From assembly GCF_000190735.1 (NCBI RefSeq), contig NC_015177.1, positions 1,302,001 to 1,366,000 on the forward strand: 64,000 nucleotides of DNA, in the 5' to 3' direction. The notes below the pieces were generated by a model. The model saw nothing but the letters and a program-made list of their open reading frames with translations. It did no database searches and was not told the DNA's origin. The DNA comes from Pseudopedobacter saltans DSM 12145 (GTDB lineage: Bacteria; Bacteroidota; Bacteroidia; Sphingobacteriales; Sphingobacteriaceae). Below, piece by piece: positions 17,365 through 25,935 of the stretch (its first letter is position 1; each line of letters starts with the position of its first letter). A program made the translations under genes and the position numbers.

Positions 17365-18546
17365 TTAATTAATACCCAAAATCTCTTTAGCCAGATTTAT
17401 GGTCTCAGGATTACCTGTATATTTACCTTTTTCATCCGATAGTTTAACCACTTCAGTCCAACCGTCATTATCGGCATTCGTTTCCGTCATTTTTATCACA
17501 ATATTCATTGGTTCTGGCCCGGCATCATTGGTTAAATTAGTTCCTATTCCAAAAGACATCTTAATCCTTCCCTTACAATAAGAAGCTATTCTTTCTACTT
17601 TTTCATAGTTTAAAGCATCAGAAAAAATAATAGTCTTCGAAAGCGGGTCAATTCCCATATTCCTGTAATGTTCAATTACTTTATCTGCAAAAACTAACGG
17701 GTCACCGCTATCATGGCGTACACCGTCAAAAAGCTTAGAGAACATTTTATCAAACTGTTTCAGAAACACATCAGTTGTATAGGTATCCGAAAGCGCTATC
17801 CCCAAATCTCCCCGATAAACGTTGACCCAGTTTTCTAAACTCATAGCATTAGACATCTTAAAGCCATAACGGGCTGCATGGAACATAAACCATTCATGCG
17901 CATGCGTACCAATAGGCTTTTCATTGTAAATCATAGCCATGTGTACATTGCTTGTACCAATAAAAGAACCTTTTCCATATTTCTGCATCGTATGCAGTAC
18001 CAGTCTGTGTACCTCATAAGAATACCTTCTTCTGGCGCCAAACTCTGCTACCGTAACATCCAGTTTCTTAAACTTCTCTATTTTCTCCCTGCTTTTTTCT
18101 ACAATCACCTCATTACTTTCCCGTATCGCACCCGTAGCTATATAAAATAACTCAGAAATAAGAGACATCAAAGGTACTTCCCACAATATAGTTCTGTACC
18201 ACAAACCTTCCACTTTAACTGTCAAGTCGCCCCCATCCTGTGAAATATGCACTTCTTCTGGGTTGAAACGATATCCGTCCAGGAAATCCAGATAAAGCGG
18301 ATCCAGATAGGGACAGGTCACTTTCAAAAACTTCTTCTCTTCTCTAGTTAGCTGCAATAAAGCCATCTGGTCAACAGATTTTCTCAGTAGAGCGGCAAAT
18401 CCTTCTGGAAATACATGCTTTCCTCTATTTATAAACTGATATCTTGCTTTGGCATATGGAAACAGGCGAATAACGCCTTGCTGCATGGTAAATTTGTAAA
18501 AATCGTTGTCTAAAATTGAAATCAGAGAAATAGGATGAAGATTCAT
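17365..18546 (-). CDS. pncB: Nicotinate phosphoribosyltransferase
   Basis: 393 aa, the usual length for PncB. It converts nicotinate and PRPP to nicotinate mononucleotide in NAD salvage, in the cytoplasm. Recognisable segments are NDFYKFTMQQGVIRLFPYA near the start, THAHEWFMFHAARYG (the regulatory/catalytic His region), GVRHDSGDP and SFGIGTNLTND (phosphoribosyl-binding loop). The ATG at 18546 gives the conserved N-terminus MNLHPISLISILDNDFY. It stands alone on the minus strand, divergent from the VOC gene. Confidence 0.95.
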   Translation of the reverse strand: MNLHPISLISILDNDFYKFTMQQGVIRLFPYAKARYQFINRGKHVFPEGFAALLRKSVDQMALLQLTREEKKFLKVTCPYLDPLYLDFLDGYRFNPEEVHISQDGGDLTVKVEGLWYRTILWEVPLMSLISELFYIATGAIRESNEVIVEKSREKIEKFKKLDVTVAEFGARRRYSYEVHRLVLHTMQKYGKGSFIGTSNVHMAMIYNEKPIGTHAHEWFMFHAARYGFKMSNAMSLENWVNVYRGDLGIALSDTYTTDVFLKQFDKMFSKLFDGVRHDSGDPLVFADKVIEHYRNMGIDPLSKTIIFSDALNYEKVERIASYCKGRIKMSFGIGTNLTNDAGPEPMNIVIKMTETNADNDGWTEVVKLSDEKGKYTGNPETINLAKEILGIN

Positions 18547-18622
18547 ATCGTAAACTTATATCACTGTAACCATTTTTTTCAATTATAGTTTGCTGTTGTT
18601 AACGTCAGTATATTAAGATTTA

Positions 18623-18630
18623 TATATTTG
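18623..18630 (+). promoter_or_regulatory. Candidate -7 box (TAnnTTTG)
   Basis: TATATTTG matches the Bacteroidota -7 consensus 18 nt before the ATG of the VOC gene. No well-spaced TTTG -33 box was found. Confidence 0.35.
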
Positions 18631-18647
18631 GATACGAGATTATAATT

Positions 18648-19004
18648 ATGCTAAAATTAAAAAAGACAGACCATATTACCGTAAATTATCCTGAAGGCGA
18701 AGCTGAAACCGCTATAAATTTCTACAAAAACATATTGGGATTAAAGGAAATACCCAGTTTGGTAGATAAAGCTACCTGGTTTTTAATGGGCGATATTGAA
18801 TTGCATTTAACAGCAGGAGATATTGACAATAAACTATCATCCAGACATACAGCCTTTGAGATAGAAAGCTTAGATGAAGCAAAAAAGCTGCTGGCCGATA
18901 ATAACATCGAGATAAAATATTCTTCGAAAATAACCGGCAGAGAACGTTTGTTCTTCAGGGATCCATTTGGAAATAGATTCGAATTGGTTGAATACGAAGT
19001 TTAA
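18648..19004 (+). CDS. VOC (glyoxalase/bleomycin-resistance fold) protein
   Basis: 118 aa, one VOC module pair. It begins KTDHITVNYPEGEAETAINFYKNILGL and ends ERLFFRDPFGNRFELVEYEV, both standard for the family; HITV and ELVEY carry the His and Glu that usually bind a divalent metal. Family members are dioxygenases, glyoxalases or drug-binding proteins, so the specific activity cannot be given. It is followed 47 nt later by a small lipoprotein gene on the same strand. Confidence 0.8.
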   Translation: MLKLKKTDHITVNYPEGEAETAINFYKNILGLKEIPSLVDKATWFLMGDIELHLTAGDIDNKLSSRHTAFEIESLDEAKKLLADNNIEIKYSSKITGRERLFFRDPFGNRFELVEYEV

Positions 19005-19051
19005 AACTTTCCCAAGCTTATCTTGTTAACCCAATAATGCTATAACAGATA

Positions 19052-19537
19052 ATGAAAAAACTATTTACAGTATTCGGCTTGTTGGTCCTGCTAAGTGCCT
19101 GTTCACAAAATAAGAAAGCCAATAAGGCCGATAATCAAAGCGACACTGTTGTAAATTCAATGAGTGAAAAACATCACAACATGCAATTAGAACATTGTTA
19201 TTTAGCCACTATAGGTAGGGATTCAGCTTATTTGGATATCACCCAAAATATAGGCAATATATCCGGCAAGCTAACTTATAAACCATTTGAAAAAGATAAA
19301 AGGGATGGGACTTTTACCGGAACTTTTTCGAATGACACCTTAAAGATTGATTATACTTTCAACGCCGAAGGTAGCCAATCAGCTCAGGAAATATATTTCA
19401 AATTATCGGATGGTAAACTGATAGAAGGTATTGGCGAATATCAGGAAAAGAACGGCAAGTTTGTTTACAAAAACCCAAAAGCGATAGACTTCTCTGGTAA
19501 AAGCTTTGTCTTTACCCCATCCGAATTTGTTAAATAA
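19052..19537 (+). CDS. Small lipoprotein, unknown function
   Basis: 161 aa. The signal ends in the lipobox LLSAC (Cys about 17), followed by a polar Lys/Asn linker. The body is beta-rich (NISGKLTYKPFEKDKRDGTFTGTFSNDTLKIDYTF), a pattern of small lipocalin-like lipoproteins common in this phylum. I do not recognise a named family. It converges with the photolyase gene with only one base between the stops. Confidence 0.7.
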   Translation: MKKLFTVFGLLVLLSACSQNKKANKADNQSDTVVNSMSEKHHNMQLEHCYLATIGRDSAYLDITQNIGNISGKLTYKPFEKDKRDGTFTGTFSNDTLKIDYTFNAEGSQSAQEIYFKLSDGKLIEGIGEYQEKNGKFVYKNPKAIDFSGKSFVFTPSEFVK

Positions 19538-19538
19538 C

Positions 19539-20840
19539 TTATCCAGCCAAAGCCTTTTTGTAAACGTTCAAAGCCCTTTCTCGGGCAAATTTATGTTCAA
19601 CAATTGGTTTTGGATAATCTAAACTATCCAATTCAGGAATCCATTTTCTGATATATGCTCTGTTTGGGTCGAATTTCTTTGTTTGCTCTTCGGGATTAAA
19701 AATTCTAAAATAAGGAACCGCATCACATCCCGAACTTGCGGCCCACTGCCAGCCCCCGTTGTTTGCACTTAGGTCGTAATCATCTAACTTTTCTGCAAAG
19801 TAGGCTTCTCCCCAGCGCCAGTCTATCAGTAAATGTTTGGTCAAGAAGCTCGCCACAATCATCCTCACTCGATTATGCATAAAGCCGGTTGTATTTAATT
19901 CTCTCATTCCGGCATCTACAATCGGATAGCCGGTTTTACCCTCGCACCATGCTTTAAAGTCCTTCTCATTATTTAACCAGGGAATTTTATCATAATCCGC
20001 TTTAAACGAATGCCGAACAATTTTAGGATAATGATAAAGAATCATCATGTAGAAATCACGCCAGATTAATTCGTTCAAATAAGTTTCATTATAATCTAAT
20101 GCATAGCGGGCCAGCTTTCTAATACTAATGGTCCCAAAACGCAAATGCATACTTGCTCTGCTTGTTCCTTTTAATGCCGGGAAATCCCTGGTTTTATCAT
20201 AATGACGAACAATTTCCCTGGAAAGAACGAACTTATTATAAACAATGTCTGTTTTGCTAAAACCTAAAGATTCTAAATCAGGAAACTTAAAATCGTCTCC
20301 TTGATAAAAGTGATGATAATATTTTTTACACGGATAAGATTTCAGGTAGAAATCGTTTAGCTTGCTTTTCCATTTCCTGCTGTACGGTGTAAAAATACTA
20401 TAGGGCGAACCATCATCTTTAACAATTTCCGACTGTTCGAAAATACACTGATCTTTAAACGTTTTAAACGCGATGCCTTTACTTTCTACCAGCTTCTTTA
20501 CAGATTCATCTCTTGCTATAGCTGTAGGTTCGTAATCCCGATTGGTATAAATGGCTTTTATGGTAAATCTGTCTATTAATTCACTAAAAACATCTATCGG
20601 ATCACCATACTCTACTAATAGCGAGCTATTAATAGCATCTAATTCCTTCTTCATATCCGATAAAACCTGATGTATAAAATCTACCCTTCTATCAAATTTG
20701 TTTGGTAAAAGGTTCAGAATCGTAGTATCGAAAATAAAAAGAGGCAGTACATTTGTCTCATTTTTGAGCGCGTGGTATAAAGCTGCCTGATCATCCAACC
20801 GTAGATCCCTTCTTAACCAAACTAAGCTGATTTGTTTCAT
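19539..20840 (-). CDS. phrB: Deoxyribodipyrimidine photo-lyase (class I CPD photolyase)
   Basis: 433 aa from the ATG at 20840 (MKQISLVWLRRDLRLDD); upstream in-frame starts only add an unconserved leader. It repairs cyclobutane pyrimidine dimers with blue light using FADH-. The N-terminal alpha/beta antenna domain (1-130) and C-terminal FAD-binding domain are clear: LIWRDFYMMILYHYP, TGYPIVDAGMRELNTTGFMHNR, and NNGGWQWAASSGCDAVPYFR, which carries the tryptophan path and flavin contacts. Length and motifs indicate photolyase rather than a DASH cryptochrome. Confidence 0.93.
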   Translation of the reverse strand: MKQISLVWLRRDLRLDDQAALYHALKNETNVLPLFIFDTTILNLLPNKFDRRVDFIHQVLSDMKKELDAINSSLLVEYGDPIDVFSELIDRFTIKAIYTNRDYEPTAIARDESVKKLVESKGIAFKTFKDQCIFEQSEIVKDDGSPYSIFTPYSRKWKSKLNDFYLKSYPCKKYYHHFYQGDDFKFPDLESLGFSKTDIVYNKFVLSREIVRHYDKTRDFPALKGTSRASMHLRFGTISIRKLARYALDYNETYLNELIWRDFYMMILYHYPKIVRHSFKADYDKIPWLNNEKDFKAWCEGKTGYPIVDAGMRELNTTGFMHNRVRMIVASFLTKHLLIDWRWGEAYFAEKLDDYDLSANNGGWQWAASSGCDAVPYFRIFNPEEQTKKFDPNRAYIRKWIPELDSLDYPKPIVEHKFARERALNVYKKALAG

Positions 20841-20960
20841 AGTGATAGTATTGAGAAAAGAAACCATTCCAATCCCATAAAGCAAAGCTAATATTTACTT
20901 CGCGATTTATAATAATTTCTCGCACTTTGGAGGGAAAAGATACTATCCTCCCTCCTCCAC

Positions 20961-21003
20961 GCGTCATTTCGAGCGAACGTAGAGAGCCGAGAAATCCCTG
21001 ACA
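20961..21003. repeat. REP-like intergenic repeat
   Basis: GTCATTTCGAGCGAACG followed by TAGAGAGCCGAGAAATCC. An imperfect inverted repeat of the type seen throughout Sphingobacteriaceae genomes, with the GTCAT start shared by the IS110 insertion targets below. It lies 0.1 kb to the left of IS copy 1 and is intact. Confidence 0.65.
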
Positions 21004-21151
21004 TAGCAGCATTTATAAGGCAAAAAGCTTAAAGCTTAAGGCCGAAAGCAATTACATAGGCTAGCCCCTTCCACGTCATCGTAAGTTTGTAGGAAGAAGT
21101 TTGGAAAAGATTAAACGGAATATAATTTTGTTCAGTTAATAAGATCCAGCA

Positions 21152-21293
21152 GAGAGAAGGAATAAGACTTTAATTTGTCATTAGTCATTATAGACTCTTC
21201 GAGATGTTAGTCCCCTTCTCTCATTCTTATTATAACTTGGACAGTTCATTAGGCCTCAGGAGCCTGTTTTTACGATTGATAAGTCACGATAAG
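21152..21293 (+). ncRNA. Predicted IS110 bridge RNA (copy 1)
   Basis: Two stem-loops precede the transposase. The target-binding loop (21152-21222) is closed by GAGAGAAGG/CCTTCTCTC and GACT/AGTC, with an internal loop and a terminal AGTC/GACT hairpin. The 5' side, TTTGTCATT (21174-21182), matches the target GTCATC. The 3' side, CTTCGAGATG (21197-21206), can pair with CATCTTGAG of the right target through 9 consecutive positions including two G-U pairs. The donor-binding loop (21226-21293) is closed by CTTAT/ATAAG and ACTT/AAGT with an AGGC/GCCT hairpin. ACAGTTCAT (21241-21249) equals the element's right end, and TTTACGAT (21269-21276) is complementary to ATCGTAAG at its left end. RNA ends are not determined. 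Confidence 0.75.
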
Positions 21294-21327
21294 AAAGCTG
21301 TGATCCTCATTTTACGATTTTACAAAT

Positions 21328-22275
21328 ATGATAACAGGGATCGATTGTTCAAAGGATTATTTTGACATTGCAGTTTTAAAAGAAGGCAAATCAGCTTTCA
21401 AAGGCAGATTTACAAACAACTTAAAAGGTTTTAAGGATATGCTGCCGCATATTCTGGATACCCATGTGGCGATGGAAGCCACAGGCCCATATTATTTCCA
21501 ATTGGCAAGATTTTTATATGATTCAGGAATAAGAGTTTCGGTAGTCAACCCATTGGTTATACGCAGGTTTGCACAGATGCGAATGTCCAGGGCAAAAACA
21601 GATAAGAAAGATGCAATGGTCATAGCAGAGTTTGCACAGATGACCAGCCCCAGGTTATGGGAGCCGCCCACGGCGGCAATACAAAGCATCCGTAACCTTG
21701 AGACCTATCTTGAAGGACTAAAACAACGAAGGCATATGTTGTCCAGCCAGTTGCATGCATTTGAGGCAGCAGGTACAATAGATAAGTTATTATACAATGA
21801 GATCAAGGAGGAAGTGGAAAGCCATGATAAAAGGATTAAGGAGAAAGAGCGCCAGATAGATGGATTGATAAAGCAGCATTATGAAGAAATGGCTGGTAAT
21901 ATCAGAAGTATACCAGGTATAGGGCCAAGAAGTGTCTCTATGCTGATTATTGCTACAGATGGTTTTAGTATGTTTGAAAACTATAAGCAGGTCATATCTT
22001 ACTTTGGACTAGCCCCAAGGATATATGAATCAGGTACAAGTGTGAAAGGCAAAGGGCATATCTGCAAAATAGGAATGGGACAGGTTAGAAAAGTATTATA
22101 CATGGCTGCTACTTCTGCAATACGTTGCAACAAGGCCTGTAAAGATCTCTACGAAAGGTTGAGGGATAAAGGAAAACCTTACCGGGTAGCACTGATAGCA
22201 GCAGTAAATAAACTTATTAAGCAAGTATTTGCCATAGCTAAATCAGGAGAACCTTATAAAGCACAATTTGGCTAA
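21328..22275 (+). CDS. IS110-family transposase/recombinase
   Basis: 315 aa. An N-terminal RuvC-like DEDD domain has ITGIDCSKDYFDIAV (first Asp), VAMEATGPYYFQLARFL (Glu) and AKTDKKDAMVIAEFA (Asp pair). A coiled-coil linker spans about 130-190. The C-terminal Transposase_20 domain (SIPGIGPRSVSMLI, then SYFGLAPRIYESGTSVKGKG) holds the catalytic Ser. IS110 recombinases are guided to target and donor DNA by a bridge RNA encoded in the element, here the upstream non-coding region. The copy at 57152 differs by one residue (Ile here, Met there, about residue 248). The frame is intact and probably active. Confidence 0.95.
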   Translation: MITGIDCSKDYFDIAVLKEGKSAFKGRFTNNLKGFKDMLPHILDTHVAMEATGPYYFQLARFLYDSGIRVSVVNPLVIRRFAQMRMSRAKTDKKDAMVIAEFAQMTSPRLWEPPTAAIQSIRNLETYLEGLKQRRHMLSSQLHAFEAAGTIDKLLYNEIKEEVESHDKRIKEKERQIDGLIKQHYEEMAGNIRSIPGIGPRSVSMLIIATDGFSMFENYKQVISYFGLAPRIYESGTSVKGKGHICKIGMGQVRKVLYMAATSAIRCNKACKDLYERLRDKGKPYRVALIAAVNKLIKQVFAIAKSGEPYKAQFG

Positions 22276-22343
22276 TGCTAAATTAAACAGAATATTATTT
22301 TAGTGAATTTTAACTTTTTATTTGGATTTAAACACAGTTCATC

Positions 22344-22542
22344 TTGAGCGATCCCGAACGCTTTCGGGAGAGTCGAAAGATCTCTAACATAGTTGCACAA
22401 ACTGCTTCAACTTCCATAGCCAACAGATGTTTCCATTACGTTCCACTACAGCACACATACATTCTACTTACATAGCCAACAGATGTCTCCATTCCGTTTC
22501 ACTCAGTCGACGTGACTTCTTTAAAATGGCTAATACAATGAT
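22344..22542. repeat. REP-like repeat split from its start by IS110, plus a 56-bp-period duplication
   Basis: 22344-22385 continues the REP-like repeat interrupted by the IS (TTGAGCGATCCCGAACGC, TTTCGGGAGAGTCGAAAGA). Further right, CATAGCCAACAGATGT followed by TCCATT and CGTT occurs twice, at 22415 and 22471. No gene is visible. Confidence 0.6.
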
Positions 22543-23043
22543 TTAGGGTTTATCTCTGCCTACAAATCTTCCTTTTCCCAGCAGAAAGTCTATCGCTTTA
22601 TCTATGTTCTTATTAATGGTCTCCTCGGTTTTAAGGAATGAAATGTACCTGACGATTTCTTTTCTAAGCGAAGGCGAGATTCTGTCGAATTTCTCCCGGG
22701 CCGCTTTATTTTTATCAAGTGCAGCCAATAATTTGGGATGCGGGTGGATGGTTCTGTCTGAAGCATCGAAGCCGATAGTCACCTGAATTAACTCCCCTAT
22801 TCGTTTTGGCGAATCTTTCAGCATTTTGGTGTTGATATACAGGCGCCATTGGCCGGCATACTTTACCAGGGTTTGCTGATAAGCCAGATTGTTGACTGTC
22901 CCCTTGACAGGGATGGTTCCCTTATCTTTTTGAGCAAGTTTAAAAATCTCGTTCAGGATCTGCCCGGGCACATTAACGTAAGGGTTAATTCCTATGATTG
23001 CTATTTCGGCTTCGAATGCGAATGTCTGTTCTTTCAGATGCAT
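22543..23043 (-). CDS. YdeI/OmpD-associated family protein with DUF1905 domain
   Basis: 166 aa. Residues about 8-90 match the DUF1905 beta-barrel-like domain (INPYVNVPGQILNEIFK, GTIPVKGTVNNLAYQQTLVK). Residues about 105-160 match the YdeI/OmpD-associated helical domain (LDKNKAAREKFDRISPSLRK, EIVRYISFLKTEETINKNID). Members are cytoplasmic and poorly characterised; one homologue has been linked to bacteriocin tolerance. It lies 50 nt downstream of lutC on the same strand but has a different codon context and no functional link that I can see. Confidence 0.75.
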   Translation of the reverse strand: MHLKEQTFAFEAEIAIIGINPYVNVPGQILNEIFKLAQKDKGTIPVKGTVNNLAYQQTLVKYAGQWRLYINTKMLKDSPKRIGELIQVTIGFDASDRTIHPHPKLLAALDKNKAAREKFDRISPSLRKEIVRYISFLKTEETINKNIDKAIDFLLGKGRFVGRDKP

Positions 23044-23094
23044 TATTGAAGTTACTGAATTGTTATTCTTCCCTGAATTTACAAAACTTCCTTC

Positions 23095-23682
23095 TTATTC
23101 TCTGATTAAATAAACGGTTAAACTTCTTGCTCCGTGGGCACCAATAACCAAGCTCTGTTCAATATCTGCAGTTTTAGATGGTCCGGCTATAAAAGCGCCA
23201 TAGCCTAAATCATCAAAAGTAACTTTTTCGTATGCATGATGCATGGTAGGAACAATGTCTTTGGCATTTAATACCAAAACCAGATGTTGTGTTATAAAAG
23301 GCAATATTCGGTGAGGAAGTGCGTTTTCGGCTATCCAAATAGCCCCATTTTCTGCCACTCCCACATTTCCTTTGATATAAACACGCTCCAGCTGCTCTAA
23401 TTCCCTTGAAGTTTTATGGTACAAATCAGACTTTTCATCTTCAGATAAATTAAAGGTATTGATCACGAAAGAGCCGTTATTTTCAGATGCTATCGCTTGC
23501 TGAACTTCGTCCATACTGGCAAATATTTTAAATTGTCCCCCAATCTTCAACAATGTTTCGCAATATTGCTCTATCGGGTTTTCAAAAGCCATCAGCATAC
23601 CAAAATCAATATCTGGCAATTCTACTTTTTCTGGCTTATTTGCTTTGATAGTTGATAAAATTAAATCTCTTGAATTAGCCAT
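23095..23682 (-). CDS. lutC: Lactate utilisation protein C (LutC/YkgG family)
   Basis: 195 aa. An alpha/beta domain with the family's GNVGVAENGAIWI and the closing GAHGARSLTVYLI. LutC is the third component of the LutABC L-lactate oxidase that converts lactate to pyruvate. Its start codon overlaps the lutB stop by one base, so translation is coupled. Length and ending are typical of LutC. Confidence 0.9.
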   Translation of the reverse strand: MANSRDLILSTIKANKPEKVELPDIDFGMLMAFENPIEQYCETLLKIGGQFKIFASMDEVQQAIASENNGSFVINTFNLSEDEKSDLYHKTSRELEQLERVYIKGNVGVAENGAIWIAENALPHRILPFITQHLVLVLNAKDIVPTMHHAYEKVTFDDLGYGAFIAGPSKTADIEQSLVIGAHGARSLTVYLIRE

Positions 23683-25052
23683 TATTTATTGTTTTTGTTA
23701 TACCAATCTCTAAAACTTTCTTTCGGTGCCTCCGGCATTTCCCTCTGCTTATACCATGCATTTAGCTTATTATTTACCATAAAAGGCAAATTTCTCATGA
23801 CAGAAAGCCCAACTTTTGCCACGGTTCTGTAAACTGCTGGTTTAGAAAATAACCAGGCAGCACCTTTCATAGCTATAGATTTACTTTCTGCTACATATCC
23901 TTCTTTAACAATCTCCTGACGCCATTTCCATAGCTGATCGTGAATGTCTATCTTAACGGGACAAACATTGCTGCAGGAACCACATAGCGTGGACGCAAAA
24001 GGCAAATCGGCATTGGCTTTCATATCCAGATTCGGGTTGAGGATAGAACCAATTGGACCCGCCACCGCTGTATGATAGCTATGCCCGCCACTTCTTCTGT
24101 AAACCGGACAGGTATTGAAACATGCCGCACATCGGATACATTTTAAAGAGTTACGGAAATCTTTACGGCCTAGCTGCCTGCTTCTGCCATTGTCGACAAT
24201 AACGATATGCATCTCCTGTCCCTCCCGAGGTTTTAGAAAATGGCTGGAATAAGTAGTGATAGGTTGCCCGGTAGCACTTCTGGTTAGCAATCTTAAAAAC
24301 ACACCTAAATGCTTTGCTTTGGGAATGATTTTTTCGAAACCCATACAGGCAATATGAACCTTAGCGGTGTGCGCTCCCATATCTGCATTACCTTCGTTTG
24401 TACAAACCACAAAGCCACCAGTTTCTGCTACAGCAAAATTCACCCCGGTAATAGCCAGGTCAGACTCTATAAAATGATTTCTAAGATGCTGTCTCGCTGC
24501 TTCGGTTAGATATTGCGGATCATTATTTCCCTTTTCCGTACCGAGATGTTCATGAAAAGTTTCGCTGACATCCTGTTTTTTTAAGTGAATAGCCGGAAGA
24601 ACGATATGGCTTGGAGGTTCATGTCGGAATTGTACAATCCTTTCTCCTAAATCGGTATCTACCACATCAATGCCATATTTCGCCAAATAATGATTTAAAT
24701 GGCATTCTTCGGTAAGCATACTCTTACTTTTTACCACATTTTTGATATTGTGCTTTTTGATAATATCGTGGATAATCTGGTTATGCTCTTCGCCATCCTT
24801 TGCCCAATGTATATGAACACCGTTTTTTCTGGCATTTTCTTCAAACTGCAGGAGGTATTCGTCCATATTGGACAGGGTGTGATTTTTGATTTGAGAACCC
24901 CAGGCTCGCAACGTTTCCCATTCGGGAACACCATGAGTCGCGATATCTCTTTTATGTCTGACAAACCAAAGGGTCTCGTCATGCCAGTTGGTTCTTTCCT
25001 CGTCTTTGATGAACTCGGCCGCAGCCGACGCGTGATCTAAAACCTTACTCAT
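23682..25052 (-). CDS. lutB: Lactate utilisation iron-sulfur protein LutB
   Basis: 456 aa. The N-terminal LUD domain (about 60-290) is followed by a ferredoxin-like part with two 4Fe-4S clusters: CIRCAACFNTCPVYRRSGG at about 305-323 and CGSCSNVCPVKIDIHDQLW at about 355-373. It carries electrons from lactate to the respiratory chain with LutA and LutC. It overlaps the lutA stop by 8 nt. Gene order A-B-C with overlaps indicates one transcript. Confidence 0.93.
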   Translation of the reverse strand: MSKVLDHASAAAEFIKDEERTNWHDETLWFVRHKRDIATHGVPEWETLRAWGSQIKNHTLSNMDEYLLQFEENARKNGVHIHWAKDGEEHNQIIHDIIKKHNIKNVVKSKSMLTEECHLNHYLAKYGIDVVDTDLGERIVQFRHEPPSHIVLPAIHLKKQDVSETFHEHLGTEKGNNDPQYLTEAARQHLRNHFIESDLAITGVNFAVAETGGFVVCTNEGNADMGAHTAKVHIACMGFEKIIPKAKHLGVFLRLLTRSATGQPITTYSSHFLKPREGQEMHIVIVDNGRSRQLGRKDFRNSLKCIRCAACFNTCPVYRRSGGHSYHTAVAGPIGSILNPNLDMKANADLPFASTLCGSCSNVCPVKIDIHDQLWKWRQEIVKEGYVAESKSIAMKGAAWLFSKPAVYRTVAKVGLSVMRNLPFMVNNKLNAWYKQREMPEAPKESFRDWYNKNNK

Positions 25053-25779
25053 GATTTAATATTTCTGCGATGTGGATTGTTTTAACCTTGCTTCCCTTTC
25101 TCTTCAGGATACCTTCCAGATGCATTAAGCAACTAACATCTGCTCCTGTGATATAGTCAACGTCATTATCTTCATGTTCGGCGACCCTGTCTTTACCCAT
25201 TTTTACACTTACGGCTTCTTCGAAAACGCAAAATGTACCTCCAAATCCGCAACATTCGTCGTTACGTTTTGGTCTGGACAGGCTTAAGCCCTCGACCTGA
25301 TTTAGTAAATCTTCAACCTTGGAAAAAGTTGGTAAGTTTCTTTCAGACATGGAAGAAAGTCCCAATCCCCTTTGTCCGTGGCAGCTATTATGTAAACCTA
25401 CTTTATAAGGAAATTTCGAGTTTAAGTTGCCCACCTTTAGTATATCGGTAAGAAACTCGGTAAGCTCGTAAATATGTTTTCTGATATGAATGGCTTTTTC
25501 CGGATTATTCTGATCTTGCAGATGATCCTTTATATGTAAAACACAGCTTCCGGATGGCCCAACGATATAATCGTATTCGCTGAAGTTGTTCACAAAATTC
25601 TGATCGCAACCGCTGTTTAAATGTGAAAAACCGCTGTTTGCCATTGGCTGGCCACAACAGGTTTGGTTTTGAGGATAATCTACATCGCAGCCCAATTTCT
25701 TAAGCAACTGGTAAGTCGCTATCCCTACTTTGGGATATAGCTGATCGATATAACATGGGATAAACAACCCAACTTTCAT
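25045..25779 (-). CDS. lutA: Lactate utilisation protein A (CCG-domain Fe-S oxidoreductase)
   Basis: 244 aa. Two CCG (cysteine-rich) domains are visible: NQTCCGQPMANSG at about 39 and HNSCHGQRGLG with NDECCGFGGTFCVFEE in the second half. These bind Fe-S clusters in heterodisulfide-reductase-like proteins. It is the first gene of lutABC. The promoter must lie in the 156-nt gap shared with the divergent AraC-type regulator, which makes that regulator the likely controller. Confidence 0.93.
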   Translation of the reverse strand: MKVGLFIPCYIDQLYPKVGIATYQLLKKLGCDVDYPQNQTCCGQPMANSGFSHLNSGCDQNFVNNFSEYDYIVGPSGSCVLHIKDHLQDQNNPEKAIHIRKHIYELTEFLTDILKVGNLNSKFPYKVGLHNSCHGQRGLGLSSMSERNLPTFSKVEDLLNQVEGLSLSRPKRNDECCGFGGTFCVFEEAVSVKMGKDRVAEHEDNDVDYITGADVSCLMHLEGILKRKGSKVKTIHIAEILNHE

Positions 25780-25915
25780 ATTCTATATCTTTTAAAATTA
25801 ATATTCTGATAACAGAATGATAAAATTAGCAAATCACAGGCCTTTGTTTTTACCTATATTTAGCAAATTCTTATGGTATTTTAACATTCATAATTAAAAA
25901 TTAGTCTAAATAACG

Positions 25916-25923
25916 TATTTTTG
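25916..25923 (+). promoter_or_regulatory. Candidate -7 box for the AraC gene
   Basis: TATTTTTG fits TAnnTTTG and lies 12 nt before the ATG at 25936, implying a very short leader. No convincing -33 partner was seen. Confidence 0.35.
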
Positions 25924-25935
25924 ACATCAATAAAT

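Larger units (their letters stand above)
21075..22343 (+). mobile_element. IS110-family insertion sequence, copy 1
   Basis: 1,269 bp shared with 56899-58167 (offset 35,824); I noticed only one base difference (A at 22071, G at 57895). It has a 253-nt 5' non-coding region, one transposase gene and a 68-nt 3' tail, with no terminal inverted repeats, as expected of the IS110 group. The left end reads GTCATCGTAAG and the right end ACAGTTCATC. Removing the element joins the flanks into GTCATC-TTGAGCGATCCC, the start of a REP-like repeat. The exact border within the shared TCATC cannot be fixed because it is present at both ends. Confidence 0.9.
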
